A DNA stretch of 64,000 nucleotides from Phycisphaerae bacterium. Its GTDB lineage: Bacteria > Chloroflexota > Anaerolineae > 4572-78 > J111. Each line of letters starts with the position of its first letter. Position 1 is the first letter of the stretch. The notes beneath the pieces were generated by a model that was not told the DNA's origin, did no database searches, and saw only the letters and a list, made by a program, of their open reading frames with translations. This document shows positions 56,450-64,000 of the stretch, in pieces. The stretch covers positions 52,414 through 116,413 of the forward strand of contig JANQQF010000086.1 of assembly GCA_028285035.1 (NCBI GenBank). Direction: 5' to 3'. The translations under genes and the position numbers were made by a program.

Positions 56450-56592
56450 TTTGTCTCCTCAATTTTACATCTTGCGACGTTTTTTAAACGAAAATGTGAC
56501 GGCTGTTTGGTATAAACAGGTACCTAAACACGTTTTCCTAATCATTATACATCTTGATCGTGTTAAATATATTTTGAGAGAGGGAGTTATCA

Positions 56593-58653
56593 ATGAAAAC
56601 CAAAATCCGCCGTTGGGTGAGTTTAACGACCTTGGTTATATTTTTTACCGGACTTGTCATGTTTATAGCCTGTTGGACAGCCATAAAAGCCCAAGCTCAA
56701 ATTGATGACTTCACCTATTTTATCCCCTACCCAGCCAATCATACATCTAAGTTGTACGATTTAGGTAATGATGCACCTGAAGCTGGGATCGATCATCCTG
56801 TTCGTACGATAATTTCAATCGCCCTGGCCCGAGATGGGACGATTATTTATTATGACCATTGGGAAGATGGCTACGAAACAAACATTACCACACCTACTTC
56901 TGCCTGTACCGAAGTTTGGGGGGATGATGATGTGACCAATGGCCAACCGCCAAATTATGGGGGTGTTGATGACCGTTTAGCGCAAGCAAAACCTGTTGTT
57001 TTATCAAACCTTATCACCGTCCCAATACCCACCACCACGACGACTTGTATCGCTCCAGGAAACTTTCCCTACGATGGCGGTGATAAATTGACAGCCGTGA
57101 GGGGGAACGTCACAATTAGTTTGGCAAATTGGCTTGAGCTGCCACACCCATTTGCGTTGGGGCCATTGTATGCTGGGGCTTGGGAGCTTTACCCCACGGC
57201 ACAATGGGGCACTAACTTTGTGTTACCCATTGGCGAAGATCTAGGCGGATTTCGAGAGGGCTTTATGTTCACCAAGGTTAACCTTCAGGCGGCTAAAGAT
57301 AACACCATCGTTGACTTAGATTTGGATGCGGATGGTGTTTTTGAAGCGCGGATATGGCTTGATGAGGGTGAACAATTTACCCAACCTTTGACAGATGGGC
57401 TTAAAATTCTCAGTGGCTCAATCTTGGCTAATACTCATAGCGGGGCCAGAATTAGTTCAACGCACAAAATTCAAGCTCACCTCTTTACCAGTAATCCTGC
57501 CGCCTATAGCACTAGTCTTGCCACAACGTATGAATCCCGAGCTTACAGCCTTATTCCCAGAGATGCGTGGCAAAGTGATTACATTGCTCCTCGTGGCTCA
57601 GATAGCGATTTTTGGCTTCACAATCCCGATATATTCCCCTTGGATGTGCAAATTACAGATAATACAGGTGCGGTATTTACGCGAACCATTCCCGCAAATT
57701 CGACGATTTCTTATCCGCCCCACCCCCCATTCCCTAATGTCTTGACGGTTAATACGGGTCTTCGCTTTAGAGCGCCGGACGGACGATCATTCTTTGGCGT
57801 AGCAGCAGCAGGGTCTGCTGCTGCTCAAGATTGGGGATATGCACTCATACCTACTGCTAACTTAAACGCCAAAAATATTATTGGCTGGGCACCTGGCAGT
57901 AGTATTTTGCCCCCTGATAGCAATCAATCTCAACTTTATGTCACTGCTCTCAATCCAACCACAATTACGGTTGAATTTAATAACACCCCAGCCGTGCCTC
58001 TTACCCAATTCTTTGTTATCACACCGCTTCATGAGATTGCTATTTCAGATATCGTTGATTTTGACTTAACGGGAGCCTATCTATATTCAGAAAATGACGA
58101 ACCCTTTGCTGCGGTTTGGGGCCAAGATCAATTTGCACTGAACGGAATTCCTTCTCTTCATTTAGGTATAGCCATTGTTCCTGTACCGTCATTGTCAAGC
58201 CAGAAACTGCTTAAGTTAGCGATTGATGCGGACAACTCTGAGACAATCTCTTGGGGTGATGTTGTCACCTATACCATTGTGGCTATCAACAATGCTCGGA
58301 CTTCCTATAACCCCTTAAATGTCCAAGACGCTTTAGAACCATCATTGACTTATATCGACGGTTCGACAGAATTGGTCCGATCCTCTGGAACAACTGCAAT
58401 CCCTGATGCTGGGACAACTACCTTTCCATTGGACGAGGGAGGCTATAATATTCCTGGTGGTCTTGAGATGCTTGAAATCATCAGCGTCACCTTTAGAGCG
58501 CGTATCCGCACAGGGGTAAATCGTGTAGAAAATGAGGTGACTATAACTGGCGGGACTATCACTAGCATTGCCAGTATCGAAACATCAGTTTTAACAGGGA
58601 TTTATTTAACAGGAACTTATGGCCTTTATCTGCCTGTCATTCTTGCAAAGTAG
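56593..58653 (+). CDS. Secreted surface protein with DUF11-like C-terminal domain
   Basis: 686 residues, ATG at 56593 after an AG-rich GAGGGAG site. Signal peptide ~10-36 (TTLVIFFTGLVMFIACWTAI). A large beta-rich N-terminal region (~37-540) begins IDDFTYFIPYPANHTSKLYD and has DGTIIYYDHWEDGYE; this is a repeated family in Chloroflexota and other surface proteins with no assigned function. Residues ~545-670 form a DUF11-like isopeptide-type sandwich (ADNSETISWGDVVTYTIVAIN). The end GLYLPVILAK resembles the tails of the subtilase and the beta-helix protein. Likely cell-surface; ligand unknown. Confidence 0.75.
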   Translation: MKTKIRRWVSLTTLVIFFTGLVMFIACWTAIKAQAQIDDFTYFIPYPANHTSKLYDLGNDAPEAGIDHPVRTIISIALARDGTIIYYDHWEDGYETNITTPTSACTEVWGDDDVTNGQPPNYGGVDDRLAQAKPVVLSNLITVPIPTTTTTCIAPGNFPYDGGDKLTAVRGNVTISLANWLELPHPFALGPLYAGAWELYPTAQWGTNFVLPIGEDLGGFREGFMFTKVNLQAAKDNTIVDLDLDADGVFEARIWLDEGEQFTQPLTDGLKILSGSILANTHSGARISSTHKIQAHLFTSNPAAYSTSLATTYESRAYSLIPRDAWQSDYIAPRGSDSDFWLHNPDIFPLDVQITDNTGAVFTRTIPANSTISYPPHPPFPNVLTVNTGLRFRAPDGRSFFGVAAAGSAAAQDWGYALIPTANLNAKNIIGWAPGSSILPPDSNQSQLYVTALNPTTITVEFNNTPAVPLTQFFVITPLHEIAISDIVDFDLTGAYLYSENDEPFAAVWGQDQFALNGIPSLHLGIAIVPVPSLSSQKLLKLAIDADNSETISWGDVVTYTIVAINNARTSYNPLNVQDALEPSLTYIDGSTELVRSSGTTAIPDAGTTTFPLDEGGYNIPGGLEMLEIISVTFRARIRTGVNRVENEVTITGGTITSIASIETSVLTGIYLTGTYGLYLPVILAK

Positions 58654-58693
58654 TGGGTAATCTTGTTGTGTTTATCAAGGCTGGTCAAATAGA

Positions 58694-58739
58694 TAAAATC
58701 CCTCTCAATGTTGTCTTGGATGACAACATTGAGAGGGAT
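58694..58739. terminator. Perfect 20-bp inverted repeat, bidirectional terminator
   Basis: AAATCCCTCTCAATGTTGTC (58694-58713) is exactly complementary to 58720-58739 across a six-base loop. It sits between two convergent genes. On the minus strand the stem is followed by TTTTATCTATTT-like sequence; on the plus strand the T-run is short, so it acts best for the minus strand. Confidence 0.8.
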
Positions 58740-58781
58740 TTCTAATAAAAATAAATATTGAAGCTGCGGGGCTTAATGTCC

Positions 58782-59717
58782 TTACCAATCCTGTACATCA
58801 CCAGCAACAAGTCGACCATTCTCTAACCAATTGCGAAGGGCGGGATCAAGTTTGCTGGCTTTTTCTTCATACAAAGCTAAATCTTCTTCGGTCAGGATCT
58901 CTCGCCAGCGATTGTTATCACTGCTGTGCATAAAGCCGACGGCACCGTGGTCGAAGATGAACTCGAATGAGGGCGACAGGGTCGGCATATGCTTCTTCAT
59001 CGAGTCGAAGGTGGCCGCTTCAACATAGGCAGGCCAGTCGGCTTCGGGAATGTCTTTTTCAAGGAATTTGGCCACCCGACGCATTTCGCCTTCCAGATTG
59101 GCTTTCAGGTCGTTGTAGTGGACGAGCAAGATGTTGGGGACATGACGATATTTCCAATAGGATTCAGCGTAGTTGAAGACCGATTGGAACGGATAACCAT
59201 CGCTGACAAAATCGTGTTTACCTTCAGTCATCCAACGTCGCCAGCGTTCGTGGATATCACCCACCTCTTCCTGGCGAGGGAAAGGAGACCCCCAGTAATC
59301 AAGAAAGATTTTGTATATCTCATCCGAGATACCCGACCAGTGATGCTGTAGCGACATAAAGTTGTCGCGCACATCGCGGACAACATTGATGTGCTTCACA
59401 CGGTGATCATAGCGATGTCCATCCAAGGGGACGTGGGTTTTCATAAAGCGCTGATGTGTCACGGCCTCAGCCTCATCAACGGCTGCTTGTTCAGGGCCAG
59501 CAAAGGCGGCATCGGGCCAGGGGGCGTGCATGATTTGTTCGTCAATTCGATGCGGATCTTGATGAACCATCATCCCCACGATGCGCAGCATCCAAGTTGT
59601 TCCAGATTTCATGGCCGTGCTGACAATGATGTCTCCATCACGAAACTCGACATTGTTCCAGCGTTCACTGTTGAAGTGCTCCGTAGAGTAAACGCGGGTT
59701 TTCTGTGGTAAATCCAT
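58782..59717 (-). CDS. PAPS-dependent sulfotransferase
   Basis: 311 residues, matching the Sulfotransfer_1 family. 5'-phosphosulfate loop STAMKSGTTWM with Lys37; a KTHVP block with probable base His96; 3'-phosphate motif INVVRDVRDNFMSLQHHW (Arg115, Ser123); C-terminal NNRWREILTEEDL. It transfers a sulfonate from PAPS to a hydroxyl or amine of a small molecule; the acceptor is unknown. It lies 3' of the liv-type ABC operon on the same strand, with an 83-base gap holding a palindrome, so read-through is possible. Confidence 0.9.
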   Translation of the reverse strand: MDLPQKTRVYSTEHFNSERWNNVEFRDGDIIVSTAMKSGTTWMLRIVGMMVHQDPHRIDEQIMHAPWPDAAFAGPEQAAVDEAEAVTHQRFMKTHVPLDGHRYDHRVKHINVVRDVRDNFMSLQHHWSGISDEIYKIFLDYWGSPFPRQEEVGDIHERWRRWMTEGKHDFVSDGYPFQSVFNYAESYWKYRHVPNILLVHYNDLKANLEGEMRRVAKFLEKDIPEADWPAYVEAATFDSMKKHMPTLSPSFEFIFDHGAVGFMHSSDNNRWREILTEEDLALYEEKASKLDPALRNWLENGRLVAGDVQDW

Positions 59718-59745
59718 AAAATTCTCCTTTGAATCTCAGATTGTA

Positions 59746-59766
59746 GGACAGGCTTCTAGCCTGTCC
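59746..59766. repeat. Short palindrome GGACAGGCT-TCT-AGCCTGTCC
   Basis: A perfect nine-pair hairpin with a three-base loop lies between livF and the sulfotransferase gene. It belongs to a common type of short dispersed palindrome (TAGGACAGGCnnnTAGCCTGTCC). There is no T-run. Confidence 0.6.
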
Positions 59767-59800
59767 GTTTGAAGGCAAGGAAGGACACTTGTTTTGTTTT

Positions 59801-60526
59801 TTAATTCGTAGTCATCTCGCCCAAATAGGCTTCTTGCAATACTTCCGGGTTGGCTTCAATGTCAGCTGGGGTACCTTCAAAGCGGATTTTACCACGGTCG
59901 ATAATGTAAGCGTAATCGGCCACTTTTAGAGCCAAATGAGTGAATTGTTCGATGAGTAACACCCCAATCCCTGCTTGAGCAATGTCCTCTACTACACCAA
60001 TCAGCCGTTGTACAATCAGCGGGGCCAGACCAAGCGAAAGCTCGTCCGCCAGCATAAATTGGGGGGTGCCTACCAAGGCGTGTCCCAACGCGACCATCTG
60101 CTGCTGTCCGCCTGAGAGGGTGCCTGCTTTTTGTTTGGCTAAAGGTTTTAGCTCTTGAAAGATTTCATAAACCCGCTCGATGCCTTTGTTTAGGTCAGCC
60201 TTTGTCAGCTGACTGCCAGCGACCATCAAATTCTCATGAACCGTCAGATCGGTCAGAACTTGATGTCCCTCTGGGACAGCAGCGATACCGTGTGATCGAA
60301 CGGCCTCGGGGCGCAAACCAACCAGATTTTGCCCACCCAAAGCGATTTCCCCGCTATCAGGCTGGAGCATTCCAGCTATTGTTAAGACTAGGCTACTTTT
60401 GCCAGCCCCGTTCGGACCTAACAAGGCGGTGATTTTTCCTGGCTGGAGCGACAAAGATACATCGCGTAAGACAGGTCGGCCACCACGGCTGACCGTGAGC
60501 GATTTTACAACCAAATCATTTGTCAT
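59801..60526 (-). CDS. livF: Branched-chain amino acid-type ABC transporter, ATP-binding subunit LivF
   Basis: 241 residues from the ATG at 60524-60526 with GGAGG upstream; longer starts lack homology. Walker A GPNGAGKSS, signature LSGGQQQM, Walker B FMLADELSLGLAP, switch His-region VLLIEQFTHLAL. The N-terminal LLGPNGAGK and VPEGHQVLTDLTVHENL are typical LivF. The gene follows livG by two bases (stop TAA, CA, ATG). It drives solute import with LivG, LivM, LivH and a binding protein. Confidence 0.93.
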   Translation of the reverse strand: MTNDLVVKSLTVSRGGRPVLRDVSLSLQPGKITALLGPNGAGKSSLVLTIAGMLQPDSGEIALGGQNLVGLRPEAVRSHGIAAVPEGHQVLTDLTVHENLMVAGSQLTKADLNKGIERVYEIFQELKPLAKQKAGTLSGGQQQMVALGHALVGTPQFMLADELSLGLAPLIVQRLIGVVEDIAQAGIGVLLIEQFTHLALKVADYAYIIDRGKIRFEGTPADIEANPEVLQEAYLGEMTTN

Positions 60527-60528
60527 TG

Positions 60529-61239
60529 TTACGCCTCCACTCCTAAATAGGCCGCTTTCACCCGGTCGTCTTGCAAGACCTGATCGGTTGGACCATAGGT
60601 GATCAACGACCCAAAATCGAGGACGACAGTTGAGGGGCAAGTTTTGGCAATGAGTTCAACATCGTGGTCGATGAGTACAACCATTGCCCCGATTTTCTCT
60701 GGAATGCCAATGATGATTTCGTGTAGCTGATCTGATTCGTTTTGCCCCAAACCGCCGCCGGGTTCATCCATTAGAACGATGCGAGGCTCACCCACGATAG
60801 TGCGAGCGATTTCGGTTAGACGTCGCTCAAAAGCATTGAGGGCCTGTCCCATTCGGTGTTCGGAGCCAGTTAGGCCTACATAGTCAATTGCTGTTTGTAT
60901 CTGTTGCCGGCGGGTCGCCCCATCTAAGCGAACGGTGTCCAACATCACTGCCACGTTGTCCCAAGCGGTAAGATCGTCAACCACCTGTTCAGTTTGAAAG
61001 GTGCGACGTAGTCCCCACCGAGCGCGATTGTGGGCAGACATAGCCAAAATGTTTTCGTTGAAGGCTGATACAGAGCCGCCTGTTGGTATTAGAAAACCAC
61101 TGAGAATGTTGAGCAGGGTTGTTTTCCCTGCTCCGTTTGGCCCGATGACTCCAACGATCTTGTCATCAAGATCAACGGTCAAGTCATTAATCGCCCGAAC
61201 GCCACCAAAATCCATCTCTAAATTTGTTACCTTGATCAT
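60529..61239 (-). CDS. livG: Branched-chain amino acid-type ABC transporter, ATP-binding subunit LivG
   Basis: 236 residues from the ATG at 61237-61239, overlapping the livM stop by four bases (ATGA), a sign of translational coupling. Walker A GPNGAGKTT; LRRTFQTEQVVDDLTAWDNV Q-loop; Walker B IVLMDEPGGGL; switch His VLIDHDVELI. The signature region reads LNAFERRLTEIARTI instead of LSxGQ, a degenerate form that occurs in some LivG groups, so one of the two ATP sites may be altered. Confidence 0.92.
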   Translation of the reverse strand: MIKVTNLEMDFGGVRAINDLTVDLDDKIVGVIGPNGAGKTTLLNILSGFLIPTGGSVSAFNENILAMSAHNRARWGLRRTFQTEQVVDDLTAWDNVAVMLDTVRLDGATRRQQIQTAIDYVGLTGSEHRMGQALNAFERRLTEIARTIVGEPRIVLMDEPGGGLGQNESDQLHEIIIGIPEKIGAMVVLIDHDVELIAKTCPSTVVLDFGSLITYGPTDQVLQDDRVKAAYLGVEA

Positions 61240-62264
61240 GAGCCACCCCCTCGTTTGAACAAGCCCTTGATGAGGTCCCCAAATTGTCCTGCTAACCCTT
61301 CTGGGGCGGTAATGAGGGCATGAAGTAGCGCTACACCAAAAATGATCAAGGATAGGTTGCCATCCAATCCCCAATCATTGAGTAGGGTTGGCACTGCCCT
61401 CAGTAGAACTCCTGTGATAACTTGCCCCACCCAGGTGTAGGCACCACCGACCACTGTGAGGGCAAACAGCATAATCGAGTCGCTGGCAGGGAAGGTACGT
61501 GGGTCTAGCTGGCGGAGGCTACCGGCGAGGAGACCACCAGCGATACCAGCCAAAAATCCAGCCAAGGTGAAAGCCCAGGTTTTATAGAAAGTAACATTGA
61601 CTCCAGCGCTGATAGCGCTGGCCTCGCTTTTTCGGATCATGGCCCAGGCTCGGCCTGGTCGGCCCCGACGGTTCCATTCGACCAAAAGGAAGCCTAAGAC
61701 CGCGACAATAACCACATAACGAAAGTAGGCGGCATCGGCTTGAGCTAGCAAAGGGCGATCCATGGCGACCAGACCGCGTGTTTCGACCGTACGACCAATG
61801 AAACCATCGCCCCCATTCGGGAATTGGGTAAAGTTGACCACGACCTGAAACCCTGCTGCGGCCATCAATGTGACCAAGGCTAGATAAAGACCGCGCATCC
61901 GCAAGGCGGGTAAGCCGATGACAAAACCAATCAGACCAGCGGCAAGACCACCGCCTAAAACCACAATCTCAAAAGGAAGCGGGGTGCCGTAGGAGAGTCG
62001 CAGCGCGACCCAGCCCCCCACCCCAACCAAAGCGACCTGGGCCAACGAAACGAGGCCCAGGCGACCATAGAGCAAGGCTGTCCCAGAAGCGGCTAGGGCA
62101 AAAATCGCCGAAGAGGTCAAGGAGCGTAACCAGAAATTATTTGCAACTAAGGGGATCACCAAAATAACCACGACTACAAAAATCGCAGGACCAGCCCACG
62201 ACTGCCACGAGAGTGTGTTTGAGGTCTCATTTACATTTTGGTGACGTACGGTTTCGGAGGTCAT
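61236..62264 (-). CDS. livM: Branched-chain amino acid-type ABC transporter permease LivM
   Basis: 342 residues, about ten membrane helices after a ~20-residue cytosolic start. The LivM pattern is visible: SSAIFALAASGTALLYGRLGLVSLAQ, LRMRGLYLALVTLMAAAGF, and the RRGRPGRAWAMIRKSEASAISAGVNVTFYK coupling loop that docks on the ATPase subunits. The ATG is 2 bases after the livH stop and is preceded by GGAG. It works with LivH as the permease pair. Confidence 0.93.
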   Translation of the reverse strand: MTSETVRHQNVNETSNTLSWQSWAGPAIFVVVVILVIPLVANNFWLRSLTSSAIFALAASGTALLYGRLGLVSLAQVALVGVGGWVALRLSYGTPLPFEIVVLGGGLAAGLIGFVIGLPALRMRGLYLALVTLMAAAGFQVVVNFTQFPNGGDGFIGRTVETRGLVAMDRPLLAQADAAYFRYVVIVAVLGFLLVEWNRRGRPGRAWAMIRKSEASAISAGVNVTFYKTWAFTLAGFLAGIAGGLLAGSLRQLDPRTFPASDSIMLFALTVVGGAYTWVGQVITGVLLRAVPTLLNDWGLDGNLSLIIFGVALLHALITAPEGLAGQFGDLIKGLFKRGGGS

Positions 62265-62266
62265 AC

Positions 62267-63139
62267 TTAATCATCTCCTGCAAAAGTCAGTACTCGATTA
62301 CGCTGTAGCCAAAGAATGACGATAATGGCTACAACAAAGGGGGCCGTGGAACGGATTGGGGCAATCGGTTTGACCGTGATTGCTAATGACTCGATGAGGC
62401 CGATTAGTATCCCCCCAATCAGGGTCCAATATAAGGAGCGCAGTCGTCCCACAACTGCTGCGGCCATCGCTGGGATGACCAAGAAGGTTAAGACACCTGC
62501 CTCAAGTCGAACAATTGTGGCTAGAAACAGGCCGCTGACCCCAGCCAGAACACCACTGATGAGCCAGGCCCACGTTTCGACGGTGAGAACCTGAACCCCA
62601 ATAATCGAACTCAAATCGCGGTTATTCGCCAAGGCTCGCATAGCCAACCCAATCCGAGAACGATTTAAGAAAAGGGCAATGCCAACGGTACTTAAAATAG
62701 CTAACAGAAAGCTCAGCCCACGGGTGGCGGTCACCCGAACGCCGACAATTGGGATGCCGATGGTGTCGGTGGGTAGGCGAAGTTGACGGGGAGTATCACC
62801 CCAATACCACAGGGCGAAACCAAGCAAAATGATGGCATACCCAAGCGTAGCCACCGCTTTTACAACATTGTCGCGATAAGCCAAAGACGGGGCTAGATAT
62901 CGGCCATAGAAAAGGGCCAATATCACCCCAACAAGAACACAAGCAAGCCAAGCTAACGGTTCAGGATACTCCCACTGGATCAGTTGCCAAGCGACAAAGG
63001 CACCTACGGCACCAATGGCACCGTAGGCAAAATTTAGAACCCCTGAGGCTCGATACAACACCACCAGTCCCACGCCCGACAAGGCGTAAATCGCTCCAAC
63101 CGCTAACCCGGAAACGATAAAGGGACCAAGATTAGGCAT
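62267..63139 (-). CDS. livH: Branched-chain amino acid-type ABC transporter permease LivH
   Basis: 290 residues, typical LivH size, with eight or so helices. SGLAVGAIYALSGVGLVVLYRASGVLNFAYGAIGAVGAFVA is the classic LivH N-terminus; the coupling loop is NRSRIGLAMRALANNRDLSSIIGV. Its ATG overlaps the livK stop by one base (TAATG), so expression is likely coupled. Forms the transport pore with LivM. Confidence 0.93.
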   Translation of the reverse strand: MPNLGPFIVSGLAVGAIYALSGVGLVVLYRASGVLNFAYGAIGAVGAFVAWQLIQWEYPEPLAWLACVLVGVILALFYGRYLAPSLAYRDNVVKAVATLGYAIILLGFALWYWGDTPRQLRLPTDTIGIPIVGVRVTATRGLSFLLAILSTVGIALFLNRSRIGLAMRALANNRDLSSIIGVQVLTVETWAWLISGVLAGVSGLFLATIVRLEAGVLTFLVIPAMAAAVVGRLRSLYWTLIGGILIGLIESLAITVKPIAPIRSTAPFVVAIIVILWLQRNRVLTFAGDD

Positions 63140-64000
63140 TATTGACCGATACCCAACTCTTCCTCAATGGCAAAGACGTCATCAAAATATTCACCTTCCA
63201 CACTGAAGCATTCGCTCATAATTTCAAACCCATCGCCACTAATTCTAGCGATTTGACCATGGTGATTGGGGAAATGTCGCTCGCCAGGGCCAAAATACCA
63301 GGGGGCACACAGTAAGTCAGATTCAAAGTTGGTGATGTTGCGAATGGCTTCGGTGACAGTTTCGCGGTTGATGTTGTCTGGGTCCATTTGAAGGAGGGTG
63401 TGGGTGACCATATCGGCGGCAACAAAACCAGATTGTGAGAAGGTATCTCGCGGATCATCAGGGCTAGCGTAGGTATCCATCACTTCCCGCCAGCGATTGG
63501 TATCCGGGAAGTCGGCGGTCAGCGGGGTCAATTCGATGTGGACATAAACCGCGCCATCCCAATACTCACCCAAGGCAGCCGGAATGTCAAGGTCGTAGAG
63601 CGGGGTCGGAGAAATCCAGGTGTAGCTATCGCGAAGATCTTGCTCTTCAGCCGCCTTGAGAATACCAGTGGCAACCCCGGCTGGCAAGTTCATCAACATG
63701 GTGTCGGCTCCCGAGGCGATGGCTTCGAGGACAACCGAGGTCAGGTCAGCCGAGGCAGGATCGAAGAGGACAGAAGTGCCCGCATAGCCGTTGGCTTCAA
63801 GCCAATCGACGACAGCACCACAAGACCAACCGCCGTTCGTGGGAATGTTTAGCCCGATACAAGCCACATTGCTGACCCCATCAAGGTTTTCAACCGCCCA
63901 TTGGGTCATCTGCAAGTTACTGCCAAGCGGACCCGCGTTGGTGGAGGCGATGTTCTTTGATTCGAAACATTCGCTGGTAGCACAAGCGGCGGCGATAACG
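63139..64000 (-). CDS. livK: ABC transporter substrate-binding protein (LivK-type), 5' part outside window
   Basis: The reading frame runs past 64000 (the visible part starts VIAAACATSECFESKNIAST), so only the C-terminal ~287 residues are here. Type I periplasmic-binding fold of the Leu/Ile/Val family: VSNVACIGLNIPTNGGWSCGAVVDWLEANGY, IASGADTMLMNLPAGVATGILKAAEEQDL, SGFVAADMVTHTLLQMDP, AIRNITNFESDLLCAPWYFGPGERHFPNHHGQI. Two or three Cys are visible, unusual for a periplasmic protein. It is the first gene in transcription order and sets the substrate range of the transporter; the actual ligand (amino acid, amide or other) is not clear. Confidence 0.88.
   Translation of the reverse strand, partial: VIAAACATSECFESKNIASTNAGPLGSNLQMTQWAVENLDGVSNVACIGLNIPTNGGWSCGAVVDWLEANGYAGTSVLFDPASADLTSVVLEAIASGADTMLMNLPAGVATGILKAAEEQDLRDSYTWISPTPLYDLDIPAALGEYWDGAVYVHIELTPLTADFPDTNRWREVMDTYASPDDPRDTFSQSGFVAADMVTHTLLQMDPDNINRETVTEAIRNITNFESDLLCAPWYFGPGERHFPNHHGQIARISGDGFEIMSECFSVEGEYFDDVFAIEEELGIGQ

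Overview
The window looks like chromosomal DNA of a free-living bacterium, most likely a Chloroflexota (Anaerolineae/Ardenticatenia-like) lineage. This is inferred from gene style, not from a marker gene: very large secreted modular proteins, Thr/Pro-rich linkers after lipoboxes, GT-C membrane glycosyltransferases with a common C-terminal beta-sandwich, secreted proteins ending in a short YLPxx-like tail, and abundant short palindromic intergenic repeats. No rRNA, tRNA or CRISPR array was found.

Layout. Bases 1-20,267 hold the 3' part of one giant secreted gene (open at the left edge). It is a mosaic of PKD, LamG, FG-GAP, beta-helix and Ig-like domains around an RHS/YD core, ending in a Hint autoprocessing domain and a ~100-residue C-terminal toxin-like tip. 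The overlapping small gene at 20,227 is the probable immunity gene. 21.0-23.8 kb is a second secreted beta-helix protein. 24-31.8 kb holds three polytopic membrane proteins of glycosyltransferase type. 32.2-34.6 kb holds two lipoproteins (CIA30-like; SH3b plus TolB-like propeller). 34.7-40.9 kb is a run of unrelated single genes: SnoaL-like, an enolase-superfamily epimerase-like enzyme, a catalytically degenerate enolase paralogue, PhoU, an HTTM/gamma-carboxylase homologue and RarD.

The most exciting item is at 40,994-41,851. A DUF3179-family gene is interrupted by one in-frame TGA exactly where the family has the first Cys of its CxxC motif. A hairpin with a GGTCT apical loop begins right after it, at the spacing expected of a bacterial SECIS. 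I annotate it as a probable selenoprotein with a U-x-x-C motif (Sec78/Cys81). A TGA in a tandem-duplicated gene 3.6 kb downstream replaces a Trp codon and has no hairpin, so it serves as an internal negative control.

42-47.7 kb is a beta-oxidation cluster (enoyl-CoA hydratase/3-hydroxyacyl-CoA dehydrogenase fusion and two acyl-CoA dehydrogenases) containing a tandem pair of unknown small genes, the second broken. 47.9-50.0 kb (minus) is an NB-ARC/TPR STAND gene interrupted by an amber codon. 50.2-51.9 kb is a tungsten-pterin aldehyde ferredoxin oxidoreductase with a strong terminator. 52.2-54.5 kb is a subtilase. 54.5-55.6 kb is a decayed Roco (LRR-Roc-COR) GTPase gene truncated by an IS630-type transposase remnant. 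Then come an alpha/beta hydrolase, a secreted DUF11-like protein, a sulfotransferase and a complete minus-strand branched-chain amino-acid type ABC operon (livK-H-M-G-F) running off the right edge.
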